DNA from: Thalassobacillus_A hwangdonensis
GTDB taxonomy: Bacteria; Bacillota; Bacilli; Bacillales; Halobacillaceae
Direction of reading: 5' to 3'
DNA: 64,000 bases
Assembly (NCBI RefSeq): GCF_042675915.1
Contig: NZ_JBHTKL010000005.1
Location: 868,001 to 932,000 of the forward strand
This document shows positions 16,637-25,843 of this stretch, in pieces (within the stretch, counting starts at the first letter, position 1; the number at the start of each line of letters is the position of its first letter). Position numbers and translations under genes: made by a program. The notes beneath the pieces are model-generated. The model saw only the letters and a program-made list of their open reading frames with translations. It was not told the DNA's origin and made no database searches.

Positions 16637-18010
16637 ATGGAAGCACCAGGTGGTCAAATTATTTTAGGCTTGGTCATTGGTATTGCACTTCTTGTATTCT
16701 TAGTCATGAAAACGAAGATCCATGCGTTCATCGCATTGATCGCATCTGCATCTGTCATCGGTCTGGTAGCGGGGATGACCCCGCCTACCGTGGCTGATGC
16801 GATTACATCAGGATTTGGAGGCACACTCGGATCGATCGGTATTGTCATCGGTTTTGGTGTCATGCTTGGACGAGTCATGGAAGTAGCTGGCGCGTCTGAA
16901 CGTCTAGCGTATTCCTTCGTACGGATGTTAGGGAAGAAAAGGGAAGACTGGGCGATGGCCTTGACAGGTTACGTCGTATCGATTCCTATTTTCGTAGACT
17001 CTGCATTCGTTATTTTAACGCCATTAGTGAAAGCGATTTCTCGAAAAACGAAACGCTCAGTCGTAACCCTTGGTGTTGCGCTGGCAATCGGTCTTGTTGT
17101 CACACACTCACTTGTACCACCGACTCCAGGTCCTTTAGGAGTAGCTGGAATCTTCGGTGTCAGCGTCGGTGTCATGATCCTATGGGGTCTGATCTTCTCC
17201 GTACCGTTGATTATCGTCGGTGTATTGTATGCGAAATGGATTGGTAAGAAAATTCATCAGATTCCTGATGAAGATGGCCTTGGCTGGATCCGTCCAGATC
17301 AGCCTGCAGAAACATATGAAGAATTCATTCAGCAGCAGGAAAATAAAAACCTGCCATCTTTGTTCCTATCGATGGCTCCGATCCTGATTCCAATCTTGTT
17401 GATTTTTGCAAACACGGTAGTAACTGCACAAGAGTTGACTGGCGGATTCTACGGATACTTGAAGTTCCTAGGTAACCCGGTCATTGCAGTCGGAATCGGT
17501 CTTGTATTTGCGATTTACACGCTTACGACTCGTATGAGCCGTGAGGAATCGTTGGATCGTATGGAAGAAGGAATCAAAGCAGCTGGTATCATCCTGCTTG
17601 TAACTGGTGCAGGTGGTGCACTAGGTAATGTCCTTCGTGAAAGTGGTTCAGGGGACTATGTAGCTGAGCAAATCGTCAACTTGTCAGTGCCATTGGTGCT
17701 GTTACCATTCTTCGTATCGAGCTTCGTGCGTTTGGTACAAGGTAGTGGTACGGTTGCAATGATTACAGCTGCATCCATCACTGCGCCTATTCTTGCTAGT
17801 GTTGATGGTGTCTACATGCCGCTTGCAGCAATCGGTGCGACAACTGGTTCTCTATTATTCTCTTATTTCAATGATAGTTTCTACTGGGTTGTAAACCGTA
17901 TGCTAGGTATCCGCAACACGAAAGAACAAATCATGGTATGGTCGATCCCGACAACGCTTGCATGGTTAACCGCACTCATCATGCTCGTCGTCGTCTCACT
18001 ATTTGTATAA
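16637..18010 (+). CDS. GntP-family sugar-acid permease
   Basis: Polytopic membrane protein of 457 residues with about 12-14 segments and GntP/gluconate transporter hallmarks: SGFGGTLGSIGIVIGFG, VSIPIFVDSAFVILTPL, HSLVPPTPGPLGVAGIFG, and VRLVQGSGTVAMITAA. It is the last gene of the deoR-dtnK-pdxA2 operon and would import the four-carbon sugar acid by proton symport. GGGGAGG precedes the ATG. Confidence 0.88.
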   Translation: MEAPGGQIILGLVIGIALLVFLVMKTKIHAFIALIASASVIGLVAGMTPPTVADAITSGFGGTLGSIGIVIGFGVMLGRVMEVAGASERLAYSFVRMLGKKREDWAMALTGYVVSIPIFVDSAFVILTPLVKAISRKTKRSVVTLGVALAIGLVVTHSLVPPTPGPLGVAGIFGVSVGVMILWGLIFSVPLIIVGVLYAKWIGKKIHQIPDEDGLGWIRPDQPAETYEEFIQQQENKNLPSLFLSMAPILIPILLIFANTVVTAQELTGGFYGYLKFLGNPVIAVGIGLVFAIYTLTTRMSREESLDRMEEGIKAAGIILLVTGAGGALGNVLRESGSGDYVAEQIVNLSVPLVLLPFFVSSFVRLVQGSGTVAMITAASITAPILASVDGVYMPLAAIGATTGSLLFSYFNDSFYWVVNRMLGIRNTKEQIMVWSIPTTLAWLTALIMLVVVSLFV

Positions 18011-18023
18011 ACGATGCATAAAC

Positions 18024-18066
18024 GGGGACAGTCCCCCACCGCTTTAAAGCGGTGAGGGACTGTCCC
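18024..18066. repeat. REP palindrome copy 4, acting as a terminator between convergent genes
   Basis: GGGACAGTCCCCCACCGC, TTTAAA loop, and GCGGTGAGGGACTGTCCC followed by a T run on the plus strand. It lies between two genes that point at each other, so it probably terminates the gntP-like transcript and could act on the opposite one. Confidence 0.88.
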
Positions 18067-18074
18067 TTTTTTCG

Positions 18075-19439
18075 TTATGCTGCGTCTTCTTGTTTGTTTG
18101 TGTTTGCTTTTGTTTTCCATCCTAGTAGGAAGAGTCCGGCCAGGATAGCGAAGATGACACCTACAGCTACTACGCTGGAATCGATCAAGTTCATGATGTT
18201 ACCTAGTACGATTCCGACCATTCCGAAGTCTGCATCTCCGAATGTCGTTCCTTCAAACCCGAGCGATCCGAGTACCGGAAGCAATAGCGCTGGTAGGAAG
18301 CTGATCATCACACCGTTTGCCGCCGATCCAAAGATAGCACCGCGGCGTCCGCCGGTTGCATTACCGAATACTCCTGCTGCTGCTCCTGTAAAGAAGTGAG
18401 GCACCAGTCCTGGAACGATAACTTTCAAACCGAACAACGGAAGGAAGAACATACTTGCAAGTCCAGCGATGAAACTTGTAAGGAATCCGATGATTACTGC
18501 GTTTCCTGCGAATGGGAAGATTGCCGGGCAATCTAGTGCAGGCTTGGCGTTCGGAACCACTTTGTCCGCGAATCCTTTGAATGCTGGGACAATTTCACCT
18601 AGTAGCATACGTACACCGGCAAGGATGATGTAAACCCCTGCAGCGAATACAAGACCCTGCATGAACGCGAAGACCAGGAAGTTCTGTCCGTCGCTCAATT
18701 CTGATTCGATGAATCCAGGACCTGCAAATCCAGCTACGATGAAGAACAGGATGACCATCGTCAATGAAACCGACACCGATGTATCACGCAGGAATCCGAG
18801 TGATTTCGGTACTTTGATTTCTTCTGTAGACTTGGATCCTTTTCCGACTAATTTTCCAACTCCTGCGGAAACAAGATAGCCGATGGAGCCGAAGTGTCCG
18901 ACTGCGAAGTCATCAGAGCCTGTGACTTTTCTAGTGAATGGCTGCAGCATTGCTGGAGAAAGCACCATCAAGGATCCTAGAATGATAGAACCGATAATGA
19001 CCATGGACGTTCCTTCGATGCCTCCAGTTGTCAAAATGACGGCAATCATACAAGCCATGAACATCGTATGGTGTCCAGTCAGGAAGATGTACTTGAATGG
19101 CGTGAAGCGCGCCAGGATGATATTGACAACCATACCGAACAACATGATCATTGCTGTTTCTGTTCCGAAGCTTGCCTGGGCCAATGCCACAATTGCTTCG
19201 TTATTAGGAATTACTCCGTCAACTGCAAATGCTTCGTTGAACATGCTGCTGAACTGTCCGAGTGATTGGACAAGTACCGTTGCACCTGCGTTCAGGATGA
19301 CGAATCCCATTACCGTTTTCAGTGTTCCTGAAATGACGTCTGCAATATTCCGGCGCTGGGCGATCAGGCCGATCAGCGCAAACAGACCAACCAGAATCGC
19401 CGGAGTACCGAGAATATCTTTCATAATTAAATCGATCAT
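18075..19439 (-). CDS. ulaA: PTS ascorbate-type transporter subunit IIC
   Basis: Membrane permease of 454 residues of the ascorbate-galactitol superfamily, with about 11 membrane segments. MIDLIMKDILGTPAILVGL and GTLKTVMGFVILNAGATVLV match the UlaA N-terminus, and LTGHHTMFMACMIAVIL is also characteristic. It works with the IIB protein encoded just upstream and with an IIA domain fused to the regulator. The presumed substrate is L-ascorbate; the ulaD-F catabolic genes are not in the window, so another sugar acid is possible. Confidence 0.87.
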   Translation of the reverse strand: MIDLIMKDILGTPAILVGLFALIGLIAQRRNIADVISGTLKTVMGFVILNAGATVLVQSLGQFSSMFNEAFAVDGVIPNNEAIVALAQASFGTETAMIMLFGMVVNIILARFTPFKYIFLTGHHTMFMACMIAVILTTGGIEGTSMVIIGSIILGSLMVLSPAMLQPFTRKVTGSDDFAVGHFGSIGYLVSAGVGKLVGKGSKSTEEIKVPKSLGFLRDTSVSVSLTMVILFFIVAGFAGPGFIESELSDGQNFLVFAFMQGLVFAAGVYIILAGVRMLLGEIVPAFKGFADKVVPNAKPALDCPAIFPFAGNAVIIGFLTSFIAGLASMFFLPLFGLKVIVPGLVPHFFTGAAAGVFGNATGGRRGAIFGSAANGVMISFLPALLLPVLGSLGFEGTTFGDADFGMVGIVLGNIMNLIDSSVVAVGVIFAILAGLFLLGWKTKANTNKQEDAA

Positions 19440-19461
19440 GAGTTTTCCTCCTTATGTGATC

Positions 19462-19728
19462 TTAGATGTTGTTTTCAAGAGCTGTGCGGAGTTCATTTTT
19501 GTCCATAAGGTTTTTCAATTTAACAACGTTCTTGCTGCCATCGTCAAGGCTGCCCACGATATCTTCAGATCCTAGGAAAAGATCTGCCTGTTCTGTTTTT
19601 GCAGTTGTAAGGTCGGTGTGGGAAACTTCAGCGTCTTTCCCCATATCTTTAAGGATCGCTTTTACATTCATCTCCACGATCATGCTGCTTCCAAGTCCAT
19701 TTCCACATACTACTAATACTTTTTTCAT
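19462..19728 (-). CDS. ulaB: PTS ascorbate-type subunit IIB
   Basis: Small cytoplasmic phosphocarrier of 88 residues. MKKVLVVCGNGLGSSMIVEM holds the phosphorylated cysteine in the CGNGLGSS loop typical of lactose/ascorbate IIB proteins. It passes phosphate from IIA to the substrate carried by UlaA. It lies 22 bases before ulaA and 23 after the regulator gene in one minus-strand operon. Confidence 0.9.
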   Translation of the reverse strand: MKKVLVVCGNGLGSSMIVEMNVKAILKDMGKDAEVSHTDLTTAKTEQADLFLGSEDIVGSLDDGSKNVVKLKNLMDKNELRTALENNI

Positions 19729-19751
19729 TTTAAATTCCTCCTAAGTGGTTG

Positions 19752-21860
19752 TTATGCATTCACATGCTGGTTGATTAATTCGATGACTTCTTCACTTTCG
19801 TTCGCTTCAATCAGTCGGTCGATATTCTCCTCATTGGAGAGCACATCGGTCAATTGTGCGAGTGCTTTCAGGTGCGTTTCGTTGTCAATCGCTGCAAGCA
19901 CGATGATCAGCTGTGCGCGATGCTTTTCTTTTTCGGAAAAATGCACTTCTTCCTTCACTCTCAAAAAGCTCATTCCCAGGCGTTCGACACCTGCTTCAGG
20001 TCGTGCGTGGGGAATCGCGATCTTAGGTGCGATGACGATGTAAGGTCCAAGTTCTTTGACATTATTGATCATCGCCTCGACATACTTCGGTTGGATTGAT
20101 TGCTGTTCTAATAGCGGGGCAGATGCTTCGCGGATCGCTTCTTCCCAATCCCCCACACTATCTTTGAAACGGATGGTTTCGTGTGTCAGTAATTCATTGA
20201 GCATCGGTTTCCTTAACTCCTTTACTTGAGAAGAATTCTGCTCCAGGATGGACGTCAATTCTTGCTTCAAATTATTGTGATCGTGAACAGTTGCGTATTT
20301 TTCAATGGTGCGGAGTGCCAGGTCTACTTTAGTCAGACCGGATTCTCCTTTGAAGAGCTCATTCATTCGCGTCATCACAAGCTCTTTATCGTCGTTTGTC
20401 AAAATTGCCGGGACGTGGATGACCGGAATGTCCTTCGGTTTGATGTAATTCGTTGAAAAAATCACATCCGTCGGTTGATCGAATTGATAGTATTCTCGCA
20501 TCGACAAAGTAGCGACGATTTCCATTCCGACAATCATGTTCTCCAGCTGTGTTTTCAACATATTCGATGTGCCAATTCCGTTTTCACAGACGATGATGGC
20601 GCGGAATTTCGTTTCGACTTGTTTTTCTTCTTTTGTAAGCCATCCTCCGAAGTGGAGGGTGATGTAGGCGATTTCTTCATCGGATATGGGCTGCCCAACG
20701 AAGTATTCCAGGTGATAGATGACCTTTTTGGTTAAATGAAAGACATCTTGATAGTTTTTGAGAATCTGCTCAGTAAGCTGATTTGCAATTTTCACGCCAT
20801 ATTTCAACCTGTAGTAGGCCGGTTTGATATGGGTGATCAAGTTTCGTTCGAGCCCTTCCTGGTCTTGGAAAATGACGCAGGCATACGACTGGAAATCCTT
20901 GATCATCCGCTGGACTACTTGCTCCAGGCCAGCCAGCTCGTTCCTTTTATGCTGGGAAAAATCATCATGCTGCACCTTGGAACCAAGCAGGTACATGGCC
21001 AGGAAGCATGTTTCACTATCCGGCAGCGTCAGATTCCATATTTCTTCTATTTTCTCTGTAATTGCTTTTGCAGCTTCATACGCCCTCGTTTGTTGCAGGA
21101 CGATTTTTTCTTCCTCGTCCACCGTGATCGATTGGTTGTTGTTGGTGCGTTTGATCACGATAAGAATCTGAATTGTCAACATCTCGATCATTTCATCGGT
21201 GAGCGTTAACCCAAGTTCTTTCTCCGCTTGGAAAAGCAAAGTTTTGACTAATTGCTGCTGTTCCATTTTTTCTGCTGGGAATGCCTTCTCTGATTGAATC
21301 AGTTTATAGATGTCATTCCTGACCGTGGACCATTTGGAATCTGCAAATACGTTAGCAAGGGTATCCGCGAGCAATTGTCTTTTGTCTTCTTCCGTTGCAT
21401 CGATATGGTAGCCGGACCCCTTATGATAGGTGATCGGGAACCCTCGATTCTTGAAATCTTCCTTTACATGATTCAAGTCTTTTGCAACGGTGCCTCTACT
21501 CATCTGGGTAGCCTGCATGAAGGATTCCATGGAGGCTCCTTGTTCGTCCGTTAGAAGAATGACAGTAATCAGTAGTCTTCTTTCTTCAGTGGAATAATGA
21601 TAGTACCAGCTGTCGGTTGTTAGTTGATGCTCCGACTCCAGCACATTTTTTACACTTTCGTTTAGGAAAAAACCTTTCCCATGCTGGTTTTGTATCGTTT
21701 CCAGGCTTTTCGATGAAAGCCAGTTGTTGATCTGTTGCATATCGTAATAGATTGTGCGTTGAGATACATTCATTTGTCGAACCAACTCGTCAGTCGGAAC
21801 GGGATTCTGTGAATCTTTTATGATGGATAACAAATGTGCGCGCCGGTTATCCAGTACCAT
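19752..21860 (-). CDS. BglG/MtlR-type PRD transcriptional activator with IIB-like and IIA domains
   Basis: Regulator of about 702 residues. It has N-terminal helix-turn-helix domains (STDELVRQMNVSQRTIYYDM-type segment), two PTS regulation domains in the middle, a IIB-like domain with the cysteine in IIVCENGIGTSN, and a C-terminal fructose/mannitol-type IIA domain with the active histidine in KIAIPHARPEAG. The C-terminal domain probably also serves as the IIA component for UlaAB, since no separate IIA gene is present. The ATG at 21860 is chosen because AAGGGGG precedes it; an ATG-less extension to 21887 has no ribosome site. PTS phosphorylation would control activity. Confidence 0.88.
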   Translation of the reverse strand: MVLDNRRAHLLSIIKDSQNPVPTDELVRQMNVSQRTIYYDMQQINNWLSSKSLETIQNQHGKGFFLNESVKNVLESEHQLTTDSWYYHYSTEERRLLITVILLTDEQGASMESFMQATQMSRGTVAKDLNHVKEDFKNRGFPITYHKGSGYHIDATEEDKRQLLADTLANVFADSKWSTVRNDIYKLIQSEKAFPAEKMEQQQLVKTLLFQAEKELGLTLTDEMIEMLTIQILIVIKRTNNNQSITVDEEEKIVLQQTRAYEAAKAITEKIEEIWNLTLPDSETCFLAMYLLGSKVQHDDFSQHKRNELAGLEQVVQRMIKDFQSYACVIFQDQEGLERNLITHIKPAYYRLKYGVKIANQLTEQILKNYQDVFHLTKKVIYHLEYFVGQPISDEEIAYITLHFGGWLTKEEKQVETKFRAIIVCENGIGTSNMLKTQLENMIVGMEIVATLSMREYYQFDQPTDVIFSTNYIKPKDIPVIHVPAILTNDDKELVMTRMNELFKGESGLTKVDLALRTIEKYATVHDHNNLKQELTSILEQNSSQVKELRKPMLNELLTHETIRFKDSVGDWEEAIREASAPLLEQQSIQPKYVEAMINNVKELGPYIVIAPKIAIPHARPEAGVERLGMSFLRVKEEVHFSEKEKHRAQLIIVLAAIDNETHLKALAQLTDVLSNEENIDRLIEANESEEVIELINQHVNA

Positions 21861-21938
21861 GGTTGGTAACCCCCTTGGTAGAATCATCCTTTTGCAAAAG
21901 TATACGTTAATGGGAGGTGATGTTCACCTTATGACTGA

Positions 21939-21967
21939 ATTATAACACCATAATTGCAAGTTTGTAA
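21939..21967 (-). promoter_or_regulatory. Sigma-A promoter of the ula-type operon
   Basis: Reading the minus strand, TTACAA and TATAAT are 17 bp apart. Between promoter and start codon there is a short inverted repeat GGTGATGTTCACC (21916-21928), a possible operator. Confidence 0.65.
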
Positions 21968-22032
21968 GGGTTTTCAATGTTGAAGATTTGTAGAATTTAA
22001 TATTGCAAAACTATACTCATGGTAGAAGGAGT

Positions 22033-22069
22033 CCATCAACGCTTTAAAGCGGTGGGGGACCGTCCCCAC
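22033..22069. repeat. Decayed REP palindrome copy 5
   Basis: The right half, GCGGTGGGGGACCGTCCCC, is well kept. The left half, GTCCATCAACGC, has lost its outer part. The flank ACTTGCGTTAATG matches the flank of copy 6. Confidence 0.7.
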
Positions 22070-22092
22070 TTGCGTTAATGTGATAAAAGGTA

Positions 22093-22121
22093 TTTCCAAA
22101 GTAGGTCGATTTATTTATAAT
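22093..22121 (+). promoter_or_regulatory. Candidate promoter of the LCP gene
   Basis: TATAAT at 22116-22121 with a weak -35 TTTCCA 17 bp upstream. Confidence 0.45.
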
Positions 22122-22163
22122 AGAGTAATAGTGTTTAAATTTGTAAAATGATGAGGTGGCAAC

Positions 22164-23102
22164 ATGGCTACTAGAAGAGAAATGAAACAGACTAAAAAGA
22201 AACGCAAGGGCTGGAAGATTGTCCTGATCGTATTGGCACTGTTACTTATCGGGGGAGGCGCGTACGCGTTTTCCATTTATAATAATGTGAAACAGACCGT
22301 CGACAAAAAGCTCCACGCACCGATTTCATCCATCGACACGGCTCTTACAGAGAAAAAGGTTAAAGCAAAGGAGCCGCTCAACATCCTTCTGCTTGGAGTA
22401 GATGAACGTTCCTATGATAAAGGCCGTTCGGATACGATGATCGTGATGACACTCGATCCGAAGCAGGATCGTATGCAGATGGTCAGCATTCCGCGTGACA
22501 CACGTACAACGATTGTCGGAAAAGGTTTTGAAGATAAAATCAACCATTCCTATGCATTCGGCGGCAGTGAGATGGCAGTCGACACGGTTGAGAATTTCCT
22601 TGATATCGAGCTGGATTATTATGTGCGAATGAATATGGAAGGTCTCGAGCAGCTCGTTGATGCTGTAGGAGGAGTGACCGTAAACAATGGACGTGCTTTC
22701 GATCAAGGGAGTTACCATTTTGAAAAAGGACAGCAGGAACTAAACGGAAGAGAAGCGCTTGCCTATGTTCGGATGCGTAAGCAGGACCCTCAAGGCGATG
22801 CTGGACGTAACGAACGTCAGCGTCAGGTCATCCAAGGCATCCTTGAAAAAGGCGCAAGCTTCAACGGCGTCGGAAAAATCAACGACATTCTTGATGTGCT
22901 CGGCAACAATATGAGTACGAACATGAAGTTTGAAGATATGCGCAAGCTTGCTACCGATTATCGCGGCACGAGAAAGAGCATGGAAACGTATCAGATGACA
23001 GGCAGCGGTCAGTTCATCGGTGACATCTGGTATTTGATCGTCCCGGATTCGGAAGTGCAGAAAACGCAGAACATGATCAAAGAATACAGCTCAGCTGAGT
23101 AA
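22164..23102 (+). CDS. LytR-CpsA-Psr (LCP) family cell-wall glycopolymer transferase
   Basis: Membrane-anchored enzyme of 312 residues that attaches undecaprenyl-linked teichoic acids or capsule chains to peptidoglycan outside the cell. A basic N-terminus (RREMKQTKKKRKG) precedes one membrane helix (about 18-41). The LCP domain shows NILLLGVDERSYDKGRSDTM, the arginine-rich SIPRDTR motif, INHSYAFGG, and YVRMRKQDPQGDAGRNERQ. It is alone in its unit with its own promoter and terminator. It may serve the exopolysaccharide cluster or teichoic acids; the sequence does not say which. Confidence 0.9.
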   Translation: MATRREMKQTKKKRKGWKIVLIVLALLLIGGGAYAFSIYNNVKQTVDKKLHAPISSIDTALTEKKVKAKEPLNILLLGVDERSYDKGRSDTMIVMTLDPKQDRMQMVSIPRDTRTTIVGKGFEDKINHSYAFGGSEMAVDTVENFLDIELDYYVRMNMEGLEQLVDAVGGVTVNNGRAFDQGSYHFEKGQQELNGREALAYVRMRKQDPQGDAGRNERQRQVIQGILEKGASFNGVGKINDILDVLGNNMSTNMKFEDMRKLATDYRGTRKSMETYQMTGSGQFIGDIWYLIVPDSEVQKTQNMIKEYSSAE

Positions 23103-23106
23103 GCAG

Positions 23107-23145
23107 AACCTGAAGGAGGCACGAGCTTCCTGCAGGTTTTTTTAT
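23107..23145 (+). terminator. Terminator of the LCP gene
   Basis: AACCTG and CAGGTT close an imperfect stem (23107-23138), followed by a T run. Confidence 0.75.
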
Positions 23146-23187
23146 TTCATTCAAGAGGGAATAATGGAAGAGAGATGAGGTGATATC

Positions 23188-24462
23188 ATGCAGAAAAACA
23201 ATAAACATAAAGCCACAATTGTACTCGGATGCGCAACTCTAGGATACCTTGTTGCCTATCCGTTCCATCAGAATACTGTCGGTGGTGCACTTACAAGCAT
23301 GTTCAGTGCTGCGATGATCGGCGGAGTTGCCGACTGGTTTGCTGTAACCGGATTATTCAGGCAACCGCTCGGAATCAAATGGCCGAATTGGCTGCGTACA
23401 CAAGTCATTCCGAAAAACCGCGAACGTCTGATGCAGACAATAACTGAAATGGTGGAAGAGGACCTGCTTACGAAAGCGAACATCCGTGAACACCTGGAGA
23501 GATACGAGGTGGATGCGGTACTGGTCGATTATTTGCAAAACCATGGTGGTAAAGAAGATATCCAGGCGATCATCCAGCAAATCCTGCAGGACATCATCAT
23601 GAAACTAGAGCCGGAAGAAATCGGCGAACTGATCGAAACACTGATCAAAGAAAATGGAGAGCATATCAACATTTCCCCTCTGCTTGCCAATGCATTGGAT
23701 TGGTCGATTAAAAATGGTTATGACCTCAGCATACTTACGTTTATCTTAAATGAACTGAAACGTCTGATCAGCCATGAGAACATGCATGCACTGATTGTCG
23801 ATTCGGTGGAAAATGTGATTGATTCCTATGAAAGTGGAATGAAGCGAAGGAAGATGGCGAATTCCATCATCGGTAATTTGAGCGGGTTGGACACATCTGA
23901 GATTGCTGACAGAATCCAGGATGCAATCGTCAACTTTTTGGAGGCTATGAAGCACCCTTCTCATCCAGTACATAGTCGTTTGATGCATTACGTTCATGAT
24001 TTGCCCGGCCAATTACGATCAGATGAGAAGCTTCAGCAAAAAGTGGAGCATTTCAAGAATGAAGCGCTTCAACGGATGAATATCAGCAGCCCGATAGCGC
24101 ACTGGATCCAATCGTTCCAACAGACGACTGCCGTCACAATGGCAGAAGGCAACGTGCAGGAGTGGCAAAAGCAATTGGACAGTCAAATCAATCAATTCAT
24201 TGACCGTTTTGAAAAAGACCGTAAACAACGTAAAGCGCTCGATAATCGTGTGAAAAAGGTCATTTATCAGCTGGTGGATACGTATCAGCCTCGCATCGGG
24301 AAGCTCGTTCGAATGAATCTTGGCGCTTACAACGATGATGATCTTGTAAGATTCATTGAAGAAAAAGCCGGGAATGACCTGCAGATGATCCGGATCAATG
24401 GCTCAGTTATTGGTGGGCTCGCTGGACTGGTCATTTATCTGACAACGTTCTGGTGGGTGTAG
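23188..24462 (+). CDS. DUF445 family membrane-anchored protein
   Basis: Protein of 424 residues. Two hydrophobic segments near the N-terminus (about 9-55) include MFSAAMIGGVADWFAVTGLF, the DUF445 signature, and a last one lies at the C-terminus (GGLAGLVIYLTTFWWV). The long middle part is helical and charged. Membrane at both ends with a cytoplasmic or peripheral helical body is typical of the family, whose function is not established. A second family member follows after 13 bases. Confidence 0.82.
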   Translation: MQKNNKHKATIVLGCATLGYLVAYPFHQNTVGGALTSMFSAAMIGGVADWFAVTGLFRQPLGIKWPNWLRTQVIPKNRERLMQTITEMVEEDLLTKANIREHLERYEVDAVLVDYLQNHGGKEDIQAIIQQILQDIIMKLEPEEIGELIETLIKENGEHINISPLLANALDWSIKNGYDLSILTFILNELKRLISHENMHALIVDSVENVIDSYESGMKRRKMANSIIGNLSGLDTSEIADRIQDAIVNFLEAMKHPSHPVHSRLMHYVHDLPGQLRSDEKLQQKVEHFKNEALQRMNISSPIAHWIQSFQQTTAVTMAEGNVQEWQKQLDSQINQFIDRFEKDRKQRKALDNRVKKVIYQLVDTYQPRIGKLVRMNLGAYNDDDLVRFIEEKAGNDLQMIRINGSVIGGLAGLVIYLTTFWWV

Positions 24463-24475
24463 GAGGTGGAGAGGC

Positions 24476-25777
24476 ATGCAATATAAACAACAGGCGAATG
24501 TTGCGTTTTGGATCGTTTTTGCAATATTTATCGGTTCATTAATTTTAAAATTCAATTTTCCTGAACCCGTAATGGTGAAAATGCTTTTATTCGTTTCAGA
24601 AGCTGCACTGGTCGGAGCAATTGCAGACTGGTTTGCGGTAAGGGCTTTATTCACAAAACCGCTTGGAATCGGATTTCATACGAACCTCATTTCACGGAAC
24701 CGGGAAAAAGTCATTGATTCCGTTTCAGACATGGTAGAGCACGAATTTTTGAATATGGACTCTGTCAAAAAGCTGCTTGGAAAAGTGAACATCGTCAGCA
24801 GCATTCTGACTTGGCTGGATAAGAATCGTGCACAGGTCAGCGTCAGTCCTTTTCTTTCTAACTACGCGAGGAAATCAATCGAGCAGATGGACCGAAGGAA
24901 AGTAGCTGCCTATTTGGAAACGGTATTGAAAAACAATTCGGGGAAATGGGGCATCAGTCAGCCGCTCCATCATCTTATGAAAGAGGCGATGAAATCCGGC
25001 CAGGTGGATAAATGGCTGGACGTGTTGATTGACGAATTGCAGGTTATGTGTGAAAAGAGAAGCACCAGGGATGCGATTTATGCTTTGCTAGAGGAGCAGG
25101 TCGAAGAATTCCAAGGTTCTGGTGGATTCTTTAAACGGTTATTCAAGCGCGGAGCAGTCAAGCTCGGAAGATCGACGGATAGTCTAAACACGAGTGCTGC
25201 AGCTGATGCAGCTCAGGAAGAACTGATTGAGTTATTGAGTGATTTGAAAGACCCTGATCACGAACTTCGTAAAAGGTTGCATCGGATGATTTGGAATGTT
25301 GTCAAGAACATCGGGCGCAGAAAAAGCTGGCAGGCTGCGATTGAAGGATGGAAAGACGGCATCATCGATCGGATGCAATTCCAGGATACGATTGAAGCAT
25401 TGCTCGACGCGATGATTCAATTCGGATTTGAAACAGATGAAAAAGGCGCAATGAGAGGTTCTTCTGTTGTCGACTGGCTGGAGAGTCAGGTGGAGCGTTT
25501 CATTGATCGGTTGAAGCAGGATGAAGAAATGCAGGAATGGCTGGATGACTATGTGAAGCAGGCAGCTATACAGGTGATAGAGAGTGAGAAGTATATTGTT
25601 GGAGAGATTGCGGAGCAGGCGCTTAAGAAGCTGGACGGTGACGCACTGAATCAGTTCATCTATGATAAAGTCGCAGATGATCTCGAGTGGATCCGCATCA
25701 ACGGATCCATCGTAGGAGCCATCGCTGGCGCACTCATCTTCACCCTAACCAACCTCTTCTACGCACCACTGCTTTAA
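24476..25777 (+). CDS. DUF445 family membrane-anchored protein, second copy
   Basis: Protein of 433 residues with the same plan as its neighbour: N-terminal membrane segments with EAALVGAIADWFAVRALF, a helical middle, then WIRINGSIVGAIAGALIFTL at the C-terminus. The matching INGSVIGGLAG block in the first copy shows that the pair arose by duplication, although they are now quite different, so they may form a heteromer. The stop codon TAA lies in the CTTTAAAGG motif of REP copy 6. Confidence 0.82.
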   Translation: MQYKQQANVAFWIVFAIFIGSLILKFNFPEPVMVKMLLFVSEAALVGAIADWFAVRALFTKPLGIGFHTNLISRNREKVIDSVSDMVEHEFLNMDSVKKLLGKVNIVSSILTWLDKNRAQVSVSPFLSNYARKSIEQMDRRKVAAYLETVLKNNSGKWGISQPLHHLMKEAMKSGQVDKWLDVLIDELQVMCEKRSTRDAIYALLEEQVEEFQGSGGFFKRLFKRGAVKLGRSTDSLNTSAAADAAQEELIELLSDLKDPDHELRKRLHRMIWNVVKNIGRRKSWQAAIEGWKDGIIDRMQFQDTIEALLDAMIQFGFETDEKGAMRGSSVVDWLESQVERFIDRLKQDEEMQEWLDDYVKQAAIQVIESEKYIVGEIAEQALKKLDGDALNQFIYDKVADDLEWIRINGSIVGAIAGALIFTLTNLFYAPLL

Positions 25778-25840
25778 AGGAAGTGGGGACAGTCCCTCAA
25801 CGCTTTAGTGCGTTGAGGGACTGTCCCCACATGCGTTAAT
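25773..25840. repeat. REP palindrome copy 6, longest perfect arms
   Basis: A 21-bp perfect inverted repeat (25783-25803 and 25810-25830) with a TTTAGT loop. A TTTAAA motif upstream (containing a stop codon) and GCGTTAAT downstream are roughly symmetric. It separates convergent genes. Confidence 0.93.
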
Positions 25841-25843
25841 GCA

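Noticed and set aside
18883..19575. 230-codon open frame on the plus strand across ulaA and ulaB
   Set aside because: It is antisense to two clear PTS genes, has no homology-like motifs and no ribosome site.
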